DNA of 64,000 nt from Pseudoxanthomonas sp. Root630 (GCF_001427585.1 NZ_LMGY01000016.1:335440-399439), one strand, 5' to 3'; shown: positions 1 to 8,927, counted from the first letter of the stretch. Made by a program: numbers and translations. Notes: generated from the sequence alone by a model not told the origin.

Positions 1-37
1 GCTGCTGGTGCTCGAACGCGGGAAGCGAGGGGCCTGG

Positions 38-102
38 TGTGGGAGCGACGTAAGTCGCGAAGCTTTGCTTTGAGAGCGATCGCGACTCACGTCGCTCCCA
101 CA
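38..102. repeat. REP dimer (SMAG-like inverted repeat), copy 1
   Basis: Two inverted arms (38-60 and 80-102) related to GAGCGACGTAAGTCGCGA enclose a short AT-richer spacer. The left arm starts GTGGGAGC where the other three copies start GTAGGAGC. It lies just downstream of folE2 (minus strand) and could fold into a stable transcript-end hairpin. The arm sequence recurs at 1883-1974, 29210-29349 and 54011-54150. This matches the known GTAG-headed REP (SMAG) style of Stenotrophomonas and relatives. Confidence 0.85.
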
Positions 103-118
103 TCCGGCAACCGAAGCC

Positions 119-1081
119 TCAATCGTTGCTGCCGCTGACCCGGGCAACCGCATCGTGCGGATGCAGGCTCTCGTAGTGCGCCACGGTGGCGTCGTAGCGG
201 GCGATGCGCGCATCGCCGGCCAGGACCGACGCCACGCGACGGGCAGCGTCTTCGCAGAACATCAGGTTTTCGGCGTTGAGGCGGGCGAAGGCCTGTTCGT
301 CCACGCGCTTGACGGCCGTCTGTACCGGCGTGGCGAGCGCGGCTTCAAGCGCATCGACCAGCGCCACCAGCGGAAGCTCGTCGAACTGCGGGCGCAGCTC
401 GACGCGCACGCTGGCGCGACTGCGTTGCGCATGCGGCGTGGCGGCCAGCCCGCGCTCGGAGGCGAGCCAGTCGTGCACGACGTTGACCGACAGCGGATGC
501 GCTGCCGCGAAGTCTCCGGCGAACCGCTCGGCATTGGCCTGGCGGGACAGTGCGGCCGACGCCGGGCATGTGCTGGAGTATTCGACGGAGAACGCCAGCG
601 CCAGGGTCAGATGGCCGTCGGCGAGCGTGGCCTCGATCTCGACCGGGTAGCGCTTCCAGCCGGCGTAGTCGCTTTCCAGCGCCTTCCGTTGCAGCAGCGC
701 TTCGTAGCGGATGCGCAGGCGCGCCTGCGTGGCCAGCCCGGCCTGCGAGTCGACACTGGTCTGCAGCAAGTGGCGCAAACCGGCCGGGGTGATGGCTTCA
801 CGCGCCAGGCCATCCTGCAGTTCCAGGTAAAGCCGCGACATGTGGATGCCACGCGCATCGGCATTGGCCAGGTTCACCGACAGGTCGATACTGGCGGCGA
901 CCTGCAACTGACCGCCCTGCCCGTCCGGAATGCGGACCGGCAACGCGATGTTCTCCATGCCCACCCAGTCCAGCGGACGCGCCAGCGGCACGCGCTGATG
1001 GGCGACGTCGGGAAGGTCGGCGCGGGGCGCCACGGGGAGCGAGGAAGTCATCGTCGTGCACGGGGGAGTGATGGCGCGCAT
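119..1081 (-). CDS. folE2: GTP cyclohydrolase FolE2 (GCYH-IB)
   Basis: Type IB GTP cyclohydrolase I, converting GTP to 7,8-dihydroneopterin triphosphate, the first step of folate (and queuosine precursor) synthesis in the cytosol. The whole protein aligns with the FolE2 family: an N-terminal LPDV and DWVGM segment, a central region containing SVEYSSTCPASAALSR, and a C-terminal NLMFCEDAARR segment. The cysteine in SSTCPAS is the expected zinc/active-site cysteine. At 320 aa it is near family length. The ATG at 1081 follows a GGGGGT Shine-Dalgarno-like stretch; an internal ATG at 1051 (310 aa) starts closer to the conserved region but has no clear ribosome site. Type IB enzymes are metal-flexible and often replace FolE under zinc limitation. 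A REP dimer follows the gene. Confidence 0.93.
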   Translation of the reverse strand: MRAITPPCTTMTSSLPVAPRADLPDVAHQRVPLARPLDWVGMENIALPVRIPDGQGGQLQVAASIDLSVNLANADARGIHMSRLYLELQDGLAREAITPAGLRHLLQTSVDSQAGLATQARLRIRYEALLQRKALESDYAGWKRYPVEIEATLADGHLTLALAFSVEYSSTCPASAALSRQANAERFAGDFAAAHPLSVNVVHDWLASERGLAATPHAQRSRASVRVELRPQFDELPLVALVDALEAALATPVQTAVKRVDEQAFARLNAENLMFCEDAARRVASVLAGDARIARYDATVAHYESLHPHDAVARVSGSND

Positions 1082-1162
1082 TGTACCCCCTGCCCCGAAT
1101 CACCAGATGAAACAGTCCGTTACGACGCCTTCCGCAGGCTATCGCGACGATAGGCGAGGTGT

Positions 1163-1870
1163 TCAGTCGCCGCGCGCGGCGCGCCAGCCGCTGAACAGCA
1201 GCGAGGCCTGCGACGGCAACGGCGCGGGCTGCCCCTGGCGAGCGAAGCGGCGCAGGCGGCCGTGCGCATAGGCGGACAACAGGCGGCGCTCGCGCGCGCC
1301 ATCACGCAGTGGCCAGGCTTCACGCAGCGAGGTGGCCCAGGCGCGGATCCGGCCTGCGTCATCCGCGGCCTGCCGCAGGTCCGCCGGCACTGCGGCACCG
1401 CCGACGTCGATCAGGCGGGTGGCGAGTATCTGCGCGACGAGGGTGCGCGAGGCCGGCATCCGCCCCAATACGCCGTTCTCCACGGCGGCGACCGCATCGC
1501 CGTACACCGCCAACGCAGCGAACCCTGCTTCACGATCCATCGGTTGCGTGCGCGCTTGAGCGAGGGTGGGCAGCGCATAGGCAAGCCGCGCCCAATCGGC
1601 ACGCACGGGTTCGAGGCGACGGCCGAGCGGATGTCGCGAGCGCTGCACCGCCCAGCCGCGCAGTTCTTCGCCCCACCACGCGAGCTTGGCATCCGCCGGC
1701 AGCGGATCGCCGGCGATGTTCAGGACGTCATCGAACTCCTGCAGCAGCGCGAACCACGCCACGACGACATCACGCCGCGCAGGCGCGACGAACACCTCGG
1801 CCACCGACCACTCCGGCCAGCGGACGCGCCATTTTTCCAGGAAGCTGTCGAGGGCGGCGGAGTCGGACAT
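1163..1870 (-). CDS. Squalene/phytoene synthase-like protein
   Basis: All-helical protein of 235 aa resembling the short squalene/phytoene-synthase family members found next to ubiG and gph in Xanthomonads. Features are a tryptophan-rich N-terminus, the segment LLQEFDDVLNIAGDPLPAD (a weak form of the aspartate-rich first motif), and a second helix region around WWGEELRGW. The canonical DxxxD prenyl-diphosphate motifs are not intact, so it may not make a C30 or C40 hydrocarbon. The start is the ATG at 1870; an upstream in-frame ATG at 1930 would translate through a REP element and is unlikely. It is the last gene of the mtaD-ubiG-gph run but is separated from gph by the REP dimer. Confidence 0.65.
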   Translation of the reverse strand: MSDSAALDSFLEKWRVRWPEWSVAEVFVAPARRDVVVAWFALLQEFDDVLNIAGDPLPADAKLAWWGEELRGWAVQRSRHPLGRRLEPVRADWARLAYALPTLAQARTQPMDREAGFAALAVYGDAVAAVENGVLGRMPASRTLVAQILATRLIDVGGAAVPADLRQAADDAGRIRAWATSLREAWPLRDGARERRLLSAYAHGRLRRFARQGQPAPLPSQASLLFSGWRAARGD

Positions 1871-1882
1871 GCGGTGAAACCC

Positions 1883-1974
1883 TGTAGGAGCGACGTAAGT
1901 CGCGACCGGGATGCTGGTGCCCGCAGGCAACTGAAGACGGTGGCCGTGCGGTCGCGACTTACGTCGCTCCTACA
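1883..1974. repeat. REP dimer (SMAG-like), copy 2
   Basis: Perfectly inverted 25-bp arms at 1883-1907 and 1950-1974, both with GTAGGAGCGACGTAAGTCGC, around a 42-bp spacer. It sits between the phosphatase gene and the squalene-synthase-like gene, and the last codons and stop of the phosphatase (1959-1961) lie inside its right arm. Confidence 0.92.
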
Positions 1975-2654
1975 ACATGCCGTGCGGCAGGCCACGCCGA
2001 CGGCTCGATCAGCGTCGCCGGCAACTCGACCATGACGTCCGCCTGCCATTGCGCAGGATCTTCGTGGACCTGCCGATAACCCCACAGCGCCGCGATCGAC
2101 GGCATGCCGGCCGCCCGTGCGGACTGGATGTCGCGCTCGTCGTCGCCCACGTAGACGCAATCGGCGATGGCGATGCCGATGCGTTCGGCGGCCACCTGCA
2201 GCGGCAACGGGTGCGGCTTCTTCTCGGCCAGCGTATCGCCGCCGATCAGCACGGCGCAGCGGGCCTCCCAACCCAGTTGCGGCAGGATGTCGCGCGCCAG
2301 GTATTCCGGCTTGTTGGTGACGATGCCCCAGGTGCTGCCCGCGGCTTCCAGCGCCGCCAGCATCTCGGCGACGCCATCGAACAGCACGCTGTGTCGGCCG
2401 AGTTCTTCCTGATAGATCGCCAGGAACTCGGGAACCAACGCCTCGCGCGGGCCCTGCTCCAACTCCGGGAATGCCGCGGCAAGCATCGCGCGCGCACCCT
2501 TGGAAACGTGCGGGCGCAGCACGTCCAGCGTCATCGGTCCGACGCCACGCGCGGTGCGCATGCGGTTGGCCGTGGCCAGCATGTCCGGCGCGCTGTCGAG
2601 CAGCGTGCCGTCCAGGTCGAACAGCGCCGCGCGCGGGAACCCCGCCGCGGTCAT
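1959..2654 (-). CDS. HAD phosphatase, MupP/phosphoglycolate phosphatase type
   Basis: HAD-superfamily phosphatase of 231 aa. Motif I is [10 protein letters not shown] near the N-terminus, followed by a helical cap, motif II/III IVTNKP and KKPHPLPL, and motif [13 protein letters not shown]. Such genes are usually annotated gph, which salvages 2-phosphoglycolate. However, the Pseudomonas gene in this exact position, after mtaD and ubiG, is MupP, an N-acetylmuramate-6-phosphate phosphatase of peptidoglycan recycling, so that role is equally plausible. The ATG at 2654 overlaps the ubiG stop in an ATGA arrangement, implying translational coupling. The C-terminal residues HVVGAT and the TAA stop are encoded by a REP arm, so the native tail has probably been replaced. 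Confidence 0.85.
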   Translation of the reverse strand: MTAAGFPRAALFDLDGTLLDSAPDMLATANRMRTARGVGPMTLDVLRPHVSKGARAMLAAAFPELEQGPREALVPEFLAIYQEELGRHSVLFDGVAEMLAALEAAGSTWGIVTNKPEYLARDILPQLGWEARCAVLIGGDTLAEKKPHPLPLQVAAERIGIAIADCVYVGDDERDIQSARAAGMPSIAALWGYRQVHEDPAQWQADVMVELPATLIEPSAWPAARHVVGAT

Positions 2655-3370
2655 GCCTTCACCGCGCTGACCAGGTAGTTGACGTCGGTGCGCGACGACA
2701 GCCGTGCGCGGTGGCGCCACGGTTCGTAGGCCAGTCCGGTCACGTCCTCGAGCTGGAAGCCCGACTCGCGCAACCAACCGGCGAGCTCGGAAGGACGGAT
2801 GAATTCCCGGTAGTGGTGCGTGCCCTTCGGCAGCAGGCGCGCGATGTATTCCGCGCCGACGATCGCCAGCGCGAACGCCGCGGGCGTGCGGTTGAGCGTG
2901 GACAGGAACAGCCGTCCACCCGGCTTCAACAGCGTGTGGCAGGCCCGGATGATCGAGGCCGGATCGGGCACGTGCTCCAGCATCTCCATGCACGTCACCA
3001 CGTCGAAGCTGCCGGGACGCTCTTCGGCCAGCGATTCCACCGAACGCAGCTGGTAGTCCACCTGCACGCCGGATTCCAGCTTGTGCAGGCGCCCCACCTT
3101 CACCAGTTCCGGCGCCAGGTCAATTGCCGTGACCTGCGCGCCCTCGCGCGCCAGCGCCTCGCTCAGCAATCCACCGCCGCAGCCGACGTCCAGCGCCGTG
3201 GCGCCCGGCAGTCGCGCGCGATCGCGCACGTACTGCACGCGGACCGGGTTGAGCGCGTGCAGCGCTTTCTGGGGACCATCCGGATCCCACCAGCGGTTGG
3301 CGAGTGCGCCGAACTTGTCGAGTTCGGCCTGGCTGAAATTGTCGTCGCGGGGCGCTGTCGAGGTCGTCAT
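2651..3370 (-). CDS. ubiG: Ubiquinone biosynthesis O-methyltransferase
   Basis: SAM-dependent class I methyltransferase that carries out both O-methylations of ubiquinone synthesis. Motif I is [15 protein letters not shown], the post-I acidic residue is in VTAIDLAPE, and [16 protein letters not shown] is the family-typical motif II. The N-terminal [21 protein letters not shown] segment is a UbiG signature. The ATG at 3370 gives 239 aa, the usual size; a longer start at 3409 adds residues unlike the family. Next to mtaD and overlapping the phosphatase gene by 4 nt, it belongs to the mtaD-ubiG-phosphatase unit conserved in Pseudomonas and Xanthomonads. Confidence 0.95.
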   Translation of the reverse strand: MTTSTAPRDDNFSQAELDKFGALANRWWDPDGPQKALHALNPVRVQYVRDRARLPGATALDVGCGGGLLSEALAREGAQVTAIDLAPELVKVGRLHKLESGVQVDYQLRSVESLAEERPGSFDVVTCMEMLEHVPDPASIIRACHTLLKPGGRLFLSTLNRTPAAFALAIVGAEYIARLLPKGTHHYREFIRPSELAGWLRESGFQLEDVTGLAYEPWRHRARLSSRTDVNYLVSAVKA

Positions 3371-3416
3371 GGCGCCATTGTAAGACGACGCCGGCCATGA
3401 CGCCGTCACCCCTTAC

Positions 3417-4757
3417 TCAGGAAAGACGGATGCCGGCGATGCGCTCGCGCCACTGGCGCGCATTCGCGATGACGCCGTCGATGTCGATCTCCACCAGGGT
3501 CCGCTGAAGCAGTTTGGCCCGGCCGGCGATCCAGACGTCGCTGACCTGCTGGCGACCCGTCGCGTAGATCAGTTGGGACACCACATGATGAAGCGGCTGG
3601 GTCTCCAGTGCGGACAGATCGACGCAGACCAGGTCGGCCTGCTTGCCCGGCTCGATCGAACCGACCTGGTCGTCGAACCCGATCGCCTTCGCACCGCCCA
3701 GGGTGGCGGCCCGCAGGGCGCTGAACGCATCCAGCGCAGCGGCATCCTGGGCCACCGCCTTGGCCAGCAGCGCGGCCGTGCGCGTCTCGCTGAACATGTC
3801 CAGGTCGTTGTTGCTGGCGCAGCCGTCGGTGCCGACGGCCAGGTTCACACCGGCCCGCTCCAGCGCGCAGGCCGGGCAGAAGCCAGAGGCGAGCTTGAGG
3901 TTGGATTCCGGGCAATGCACCACGCTGACGCCGCGCTCGGCGCAGAGATGGATCTCGGCGTCCGTCAGCTGCGTCATGTGGATGGCGATCAGCCGGTCGT
4001 TGACCAGGCCCAGCCGGTCCAGGCGCGCGATCGGGCGCTGGCCGTGCTTCTCGATCGACTGCTCCACTTCCTGCGCGGTCTCGTGCAGGTGCAGGTGCAC
4101 CGGCACGTCGAGCTGGTCGGACAGCATGCGCACGCGTTCGAAGTTGGCATCGTTGACCGTGTACGGCGCATGCGGGGCGAACGCCGTCGCGATCAGGGCG
4201 TCGTCCCGCCACTGGTCGTGGACCTCGCCGGCCTTGTCGAAGTATTCGTCGTCCGACGTCGCCCAGGCCGTGGGGAAGTCGATCACCGGCAGGCCCACGC
4301 GCGCACGGAACCCGTATCGCTTGTAGGTGGCCGCCTGCACGTCCGGGAAGAAGTAGTTCTCGTTGACGCAGGTGGTGCCGCCGCGAAGCATTTCGGCGAT
4401 GGCGAGGGTGATGCCGTCGGCCACGAAATCGGGCCCGATCACCGCGCCCTCGATCGGCCAGATGTGCTCCTGCAGCCAGACCTTCAGCGGCAGGTCGTCG
4501 GCGACGCCGCGCAGCAGCGTCATCGGGTTGTGCGTGTGGGCATTCACCAGGCCGGGGATCAGCGCGGCATCGGGGCGCGACACCGTTTCGCGCGGGGCGA
4601 AACGCGTCCGCGCTTCGCGCACCGGCACGATCGCCACGATGCGGCCGCCGGTGACGGCGACCGCATGGTCTTCCAGCACGACCCCGTGCGGGACGACCGG
4701 CACCACGAAACCGGCTTCGATCAACAGGTCGCAGGCTTCAGGGGTGCGATCGCTCAT
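3417..4757 (-). CDS. mtaD: Amidohydrolase, MTA/SAH deaminase type (TRZ/ATZ family)
   Basis: Metal-dependent cytosolic amidohydrolase of 446 aa. The HxH metal pair is H74 and H76 in NAHTHNP; further ligands are in HLHLHET, the IHMTQL segment and the VGTDGCASNND aspartate loop. The family includes 5-methylthioadenosine/S-adenosylhomocysteine deaminases, and the Pseudomonas orthologue in the same context deaminates methylthioadenosine to methylthioinosine. Placement beside ubiG, a SAM-dependent methyltransferase, fits removal of SAM by-products. The ATG at 4757 is chosen because the 50 residues encoded upstream are unrelated to the family and overlap the preceding gene. Guanine or other aminohydrolase activity cannot be excluded. 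Confidence 0.85.
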   Translation of the reverse strand: MSDRTPEACDLLIEAGFVVPVVPHGVVLEDHAVAVTGGRIVAIVPVREARTRFAPRETVSRPDAALIPGLVNAHTHNPMTLLRGVADDLPLKVWLQEHIWPIEGAVIGPDFVADGITLAIAEMLRGGTTCVNENYFFPDVQAATYKRYGFRARVGLPVIDFPTAWATSDDEYFDKAGEVHDQWRDDALIATAFAPHAPYTVNDANFERVRMLSDQLDVPVHLHLHETAQEVEQSIEKHGQRPIARLDRLGLVNDRLIAIHMTQLTDAEIHLCAERGVSVVHCPESNLKLASGFCPACALERAGVNLAVGTDGCASNNDLDMFSETRTAALLAKAVAQDAAALDAFSALRAATLGGAKAIGFDDQVGSIEPGKQADLVCVDLSALETQPLHHVVSQLIYATGRQQVSDVWIAGRAKLLQRTLVEIDIDGVIANARQWRERIAGIRLS

Positions 4758-4768
4758 GGGGCCTCGGC

Positions 4769-4984
4769 TCAGAATCCCAGCGTGTAGCTCAGGCCGATGG
4801 CGCCGGCGCCGAACAGCAGCCAGCACAGCAGCATCAGGGCCAGGGCGCGTCCATAGCCCAGCCGCGGCACGCTGGGGAACAGCCGCGGCAAGGTTGCGTT
4901 CCAGCACAGCATCACGCCCAGCCCGGCCACCAGCACACCGATGGCCCAGATGCCGAGGTAGAGATAGAGCGCCTGCTGTTCCAT
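4769..4984 (-). CDS. Small two-helix inner-membrane protein
   Basis: 71-aa hypothetical protein with two hydrophobic segments (about residues 8-28 and 48-68) joined by a short basic loop containing PRLFPSVPRLGYGRA. The ATG at 4984 shares its first base with the efp stop codon (TGATG), so it is probably translated by re-initiation after EF-P. It ends 11 bp before the deaminase start, so it bridges efp and mtaD. I recognise no named family. Confidence 0.65.
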   Translation of the reverse strand: MEQQALYLYLGIWAIGVLVAGLGVMLCWNATLPRLFPSVPRLGYGRALALMLLCWLLFGAGAIGLSYTLGF

Positions 4985-5550
4985 CACTTCACGCGGCTGA
5001 CGTATTCGCCGGTGCGGGTATCGACCTTGATGATCTCTTCCTGGCCGACGAACAGCGGCACGCGCACGACCGCGCCGGTTTCCAGCGTGGCCGGCTTGCC
5101 GCCGGTACCGGCGGTATCACCCTTCACGCCCGGGTCGGTCTCGGTGATCTGCAGCTCGACGAAATTCGGCGGGGTCACCTGGATCGGATTGCCGTTCCAC
5201 AGGGTCACCACGCAGTCTTCCTCACCCTTCAGCCACTTCTCGGCGCCGCCCATGCCGGCCTTGTCGGCCTGCACCTGCTCGAAGGTCTCCTGCTGCATGA
5301 AGTGCCAGTACTCGCCGTCGGAGTACAGGTACTGCATGTCGGTATCCACCACGTCCGCCGCCTCGACCGAGTCGGTGCTCTTCATGGTGATTTCCTGCAC
5401 GCGGCCGCTCTTGATCAGGCGGTACTTCACGCGGGTGAACGCCTGGCCCTTGCCGGGCTTCACGTACTCGGTATCGCTGATGATCGCCGGTTCGTTGTGG
5501 ATCAGGATCTTCATCCCGTTCTTGACGTCGTTCATGCCGTAACTGGCCAT
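4984..5550 (-). CDS. efp: Translation elongation factor P
   Basis: EF-P of 188 aa, which binds between the ribosomal P and E sites and relieves stalling at polyproline. The N-terminal KOW-like domain carries the loop [11 protein letters not shown] with K34 at the exact position modified by beta-lysylation in E. coli. Two OB domains follow, ending [23 protein letters not shown] as in the family. The ATG at 5550 follows AAGGAG at ideal distance. epmB diverges immediately upstream, so the lysyl-lysine modification route is present; EpmA is not in this window. Confidence 0.97.
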   Translation of the reverse strand: MASYGMNDVKNGMKILIHNEPAIISDTEYVKPGKGQAFTRVKYRLIKSGRVQEITMKSTDSVEAADVVDTDMQYLYSDGEYWHFMQQETFEQVQADKAGMGGAEKWLKGEEDCVVTLWNGNPIQVTPPNFVELQITETDPGVKGDTAGTGGKPATLETGAVVRVPLFVGQEEIIKVDTRTGEYVSRVK

Positions 5551-5601
5551 GGGTAAACTCCTTGGGTAAGACAAACCCGCCGCGGGACACGGCCGGCCGG
5601 A

Positions 5602-5607
5602 TAGAAT
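5602..5607 (+). promoter_or_regulatory. Putative -10 box for epmB
   Basis: TAGAAT stands 45 bp before the epmB start in the efp-epmB divergent gap. The same hexamer recurs before several other genes of the window. No strong -35 element is visible at the right distance, so this is a weak call. Confidence 0.3.
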
Positions 5608-5651
5608 GGGAAGCCCGCCGGACCCGGCGGGCGCTTGTTTTCAGACCCGAC

Positions 5652-6671
5652 ATGATAACCGCAGCCCCCGACCCCCGACAGCCTGCCGCGCTGCTGCCCG
5701 CCCGCTGGCAGCAGGCCCTGCGGGACGCCGTGCGCGATCCGCGCGAGCTGCTGGACCTGTTGGGACTGGCCTCGCTGGCACCACGCCTGTCGGATGAAGC
5801 CGCCGCCCAGTTCCCCTTGCGCGTGCCGCGGGGCTTCGTGTCCCGCATGCGCCATGGCGACCCGCACGACCCCCTGCTGCGCCAGGTGCTGCCGCTGGAC
5901 GTCGAGATGAACCCGGCGCCCGGCTACGGCCTCGACGCCGTCGGCGACGGCGCGGCCCGCACCGGGACCGGCATCCTCCAGAAGTACCGTGGGCGCGCCC
6001 TGCTGGTGGCCACCGGCAGCTGCGCGATCAACTGCCGCTACTGCTTCCGCCGCCACTTCCCGTACGCAGAGGAAACCGCCGCGCGCGAAGGCTGGCGCGA
6101 AGCCGTGGCGTTGATCCGCGACGACACCACCATCGAAGAGGTGCTGCTGTCGGGGGGCGACCCGCTGTCGCTCTCGAATGGCAAGCTGGCCGAACTGACG
6201 CGCGCGCTGGCGGATATCCCGCACCTGCGCCGCCTGCGCATCCACAGCCGCCTGCCCATCGTGCTGCCCGAGCGGGTCGATGACGGCCTGCTCGCCTGGC
6301 TCTCGGCGCTGCCCTGGCCGGTGGCGCTGGTGGTCCATGCCAACCATGCGAACGAATTCGACACCACGGTGGACGCGGCCCTCGGCCGCCTGCGCGCCGC
6401 CGGCGTGCAGCTGCTCAACCAGGCCGTGCTGCTCGGGGGCGTGAACGACAGCGTGGACGCCCTGGCGGCGTTGAGCGAACGCGGCTTCGCGGCCGGCGTG
6501 CTGCCGTACTACCTCCACCAGCTCGATCGCGTGGCGGGCGTGGCGCATTTCGAAGTCGATGACGCGCGCGCGCGCGCACTGCATGCCGCGCTCGCCGCGC
6601 GGTTGTCCGGCTACCTGGTGCCCCGCCTGGTGCGCGAGGTACCCGGCGACACCGGCAAGCGCCCGCTCTAG
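5652..6671 (+). CDS. epmB: EF-P beta-lysylation protein EpmB
   Basis: Radical-SAM lysine 2,3-aminomutase of 339 aa that makes (R)-beta-lysine for EF-P K34. The cluster-binding CxxxCxxC is C124, C128 and C131 in the segment CAINCRYCFRRHFPY. LSGGDPLS and the downstream HSRLPIVLPERV segment are family hallmarks, and the C-terminal PLP-lysine region is present in the LLNQAVLL to YYLHQLD stretch. The ATG at 5652 is preferred; an upstream frame opens at 5562 but is non-homologous and runs across the promoter. It is divergent from efp, its substrate gene. Confidence 0.95.
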   Translation: MITAAPDPRQPAALLPARWQQALRDAVRDPRELLDLLGLASLAPRLSDEAAAQFPLRVPRGFVSRMRHGDPHDPLLRQVLPLDVEMNPAPGYGLDAVGDGAARTGTGILQKYRGRALLVATGSCAINCRYCFRRHFPYAEETAAREGWREAVALIRDDTTIEEVLLSGGDPLSLSNGKLAELTRALADIPHLRRLRIHSRLPIVLPERVDDGLLAWLSALPWPVALVVHANHANEFDTTVDAALGRLRAAGVQLLNQAVLLGGVNDSVDALAALSERGFAAGVLPYYLHQLDRVAGVAHFEVDDARARALHAALAARLSGYLVPRLVREVPGDTGKRPL

Positions 6672-6714
6672 GCGGCGCAACCTGCGACGGCGCGCCGCAT
6701 CTGCGACGCGTGCA

Positions 6715-6744
6715 TTGGACGCTCCGCGCCCCTTCGTGTATTAA
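6715..6744 (+). promoter_or_regulatory. Sigma70-type promoter for fimX
   Basis: TTGGAC at 6715-6720 and TATTAA at 6739-6744 are separated by 18 bp, 26 bp before the fimX ATG. This is one of the clearer -35/-10 pairs in the window. Confidence 0.5.
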
Positions 6745-6770
6745 ACCCGCACCCCTGGCGGACCCGCTGC

Positions 6771-8846
6771 ATGCAGATCGGCAAAGACACCACCCTTCGA
6801 TTGACTCTCGTGGACGACAGCGCCGAGGACGCCGAGGCGATCGTCTCCGCCCTGCGCAACGGCGGTATCGCCGTCCGTCCGCTCCGCCCGCTGGACCCGG
6901 CCGAACTGGCGCAGATGGTCGCCTCGCAGCCGATGGACCTGCTGCTGGCCTCGCGTTCGGCCAAGGGCATCCCGCTCGCCACCGTGCTGTCGCAGGTCGA
7001 TGCCAGCGGCAAGGACATCCCGGTGATCGTGCTGGCCGACGGCCTCAACGAAGCCGACGTGCTGGCCGACCAGGCCGCCGGTGCCCGTGCCAGCGCGCTG
7101 CGCGGCCGCTTCGACCACGTGCTGACCGTGCTGCGCCGCGAATGGGGCGACCTCGATGCCCGCCGCTCGCAGCGCCGCCTGGAAGGCCAGCTGCGCGAGA
7201 CCGAGCGCCGCTGCGATGCGTTGATCTCGTCCTCGCGCGACCCGATCGCCTACATCCACGAAGGCATGCATATCCGGGCGAACGATGCCTACCTGGAGAT
7301 GTTCGGGTTCGAATCCTTCGAAGACGTCGAAGGCCTGTCGCTGCTCGACCTGGTCGGCCCGCAGTACGTCAACGACTTCAAGGCCCTGCTGAAGAAGCTC
7401 AGCAAGGGCGAACCGCCGCCGCCGCGCTTCGAACTGGAAGCCCGCAGCATCGACGGCGACAGCTTCCCGGCCACGCTGGAATTCGCCACCGCCACCTACG
7501 AGGGCGAGCCCTGCGTGCAAGTGGTGTTCCGCCGGCGCGAGGAGTTCGATCCGGAACTGGCGCGCGAAGTCGAGGACCTCCGCCAGCGCGACATGGTCAC
7601 CGGCCTGATGAACCGCGCCACCTTCCTGCGCGAGCTGGAGACCGCCGTGGCCCAGGTCGCCCGTGGCGAAGACCAGTACGCGCTGCTGCTGCTGGAGCCC
7701 GACCACTACCAGCGCCTGCTGCATGACATCGGCATCGATTCGGCCGACGCGCTGGCCGCCGCGCTGGCCGCCCGCCTGTCGGAGAAGCTGGACGGCGAAT
7801 GCACGGCGGCGCGCTTCGGCGAACGCACGTTCGCGGTCCTGCTGCGCGGCAACCATGCGCACACGGCCGCCCTGGCCGACAAGCTGCGTGCCGCCTATGC
7901 CTCCCACGTCTTCAACGTGGGCGAGCGCTCGGCGTCGGTGACGGCCAGCATCGGCGGCGTGCAGATCGGCGAGAAGATCGCCAGCGTCGGCCAGGTACTG
8001 ACCCGCGCGACCGACTCGCTGCAGACCGCCACCAATCTCGGCGGCAACCGCATCGAGATCTTCGACCCCGGCGCCGTGGATCGCGCCGAGGAAGAGCGCG
8101 TGCAGAACTGGGTCAAGCGCGTCCAGGAAGCGCTGCAGGACGGCAGCTTCCGCCTCTACTTCCAGCCCGTGGTCAGCCTGCAGGGCGAACCCGGCGAGGT
8201 GTACGAAGCGCTGCTGCGCCTGGAGTCGAACGGCGAGGTGGTGCTGCCGCAATCCTTCATCGGTATCGCCGAAGACAACGGCCTGCTGGATGCCATCGAC
8301 CGCTGGGTCGTGAACCGTGCCATCGAGGTGCTGGCCGAGCGCAAGCGCGCCGGGCACGACACCCGCATGGTGGTCAAGGTCAGCCCCGCGTCGTTCGCCG
8401 ACAACCGCCTGCTCGACCTGATCGCCCGCCAGCTCGCGGCCCTCGACGTACCCGGCGACCGCCTGTGGCTGCAGACGCCGGAGGCCAAGGTGTTCACCCA
8501 CCTGCGCCAGGCGCAGGCCTTCCAGGCCGCTGCGGCCAAGCTCGGCTGCCAGGTGGGCCTGGAGCACTTCGGTGCGGGCCTGGATTCCTTCCAGTTGCTC
8601 TCGCACTTCCAGCCGACCTTCCTCAAGATCGACCGCGTCTTCAGCGAAGACCTGGGCAAGACGGCGGAACACCAGCAGAAGATCCGCGAGATCGCCGGAC
8701 GCGCCCAGGCGCTGGGCATCCTCACTGTCGCCGAGCACGTCCAGGACGCGGCCACCATGGCGTTCCTGTTCACCACGGGCGTGGACTACGTGGAGGGCAA
8801 CTTCCTGGCCACGCCGGGGCCGATGATGAACTACGACTTCGGCTGA
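6771..8846 (+). CDS. fimX: FimX-like c-di-GMP receptor (REC-PAS-GGDEF-EAL)
   Basis: 691-aa cytosolic signalling protein. A receiver-like domain (about 10-125) is followed by PAS (about 145-255), a degenerate GGDEF domain (about 265-420; the signature is replaced by ARFGERTF) and an EAL domain (about 440-685). The EAL tripeptide itself is kept in YEALLRL near residue 480, but the metal-binding DDFG loop is LEHFGAG and the AEGVE motif is AEHVQ, so phosphodiesterase activity is unlikely. This domain order and decay match FimX of Pseudomonas and Xanthomonas, which binds c-di-GMP through the EAL domain and, with a PilZ protein and the PilB ATPase, promotes type IV pilus twitching. The gene stands alone, with its own promoter and no pil genes nearby. 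Confidence 0.85.
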   Translation: MQIGKDTTLRLTLVDDSAEDAEAIVSALRNGGIAVRPLRPLDPAELAQMVASQPMDLLLASRSAKGIPLATVLSQVDASGKDIPVIVLADGLNEADVLADQAAGARASALRGRFDHVLTVLRREWGDLDARRSQRRLEGQLRETERRCDALISSSRDPIAYIHEGMHIRANDAYLEMFGFESFEDVEGLSLLDLVGPQYVNDFKALLKKLSKGEPPPPRFELEARSIDGDSFPATLEFATATYEGEPCVQVVFRRREEFDPELAREVEDLRQRDMVTGLMNRATFLRELETAVAQVARGEDQYALLLLEPDHYQRLLHDIGIDSADALAAALAARLSEKLDGECTAARFGERTFAVLLRGNHAHTAALADKLRAAYASHVFNVGERSASVTASIGGVQIGEKIASVGQVLTRATDSLQTATNLGGNRIEIFDPGAVDRAEEERVQNWVKRVQEALQDGSFRLYFQPVVSLQGEPGEVYEALLRLESNGEVVLPQSFIGIAEDNGLLDAIDRWVVNRAIEVLAERKRAGHDTRMVVKVSPASFADNRLLDLIARQLAALDVPGDRLWLQTPEAKVFTHLRQAQAFQAAAAKLGCQVGLEHFGAGLDSFQLLSHFQPTFLKIDRVFSEDLGKTAEHQQKIREIAGRAQALGILTVAEHVQDAATMAFLFTTGVDYVEGNFLATPGPMMNYDFG

Positions 8847-8871
8847 CCCCGTCGCAGTCCCGCGTTGGAGC

Positions 8872-8901
8872 AAAAAAAGAAACCCGCCGGAAGGCGGGTT
8901 T
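8872..8901 (-). terminator. Rho-independent terminator of htpX
   Basis: Stem AAACCCGCC/GGCGGGTTT with a GGAA loop. Read on the minus strand it is followed by seven T residues (8872-8878), directly downstream of htpX. On the plus strand the T-tract is poor, so it ends fimX only weakly. Confidence 0.85.
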
Positions 8902-8927
8902 CTCGTTCACGGCATGCGCAGGACGAC

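Noticed and set aside
6741-8873. Very long open frame antisense to fimX (710 codons)
   Set aside because: High-GC shadow: no family motifs, His/Gln/Arg/Ala-rich translation, covers the whole convincing fimX gene on the other strand.
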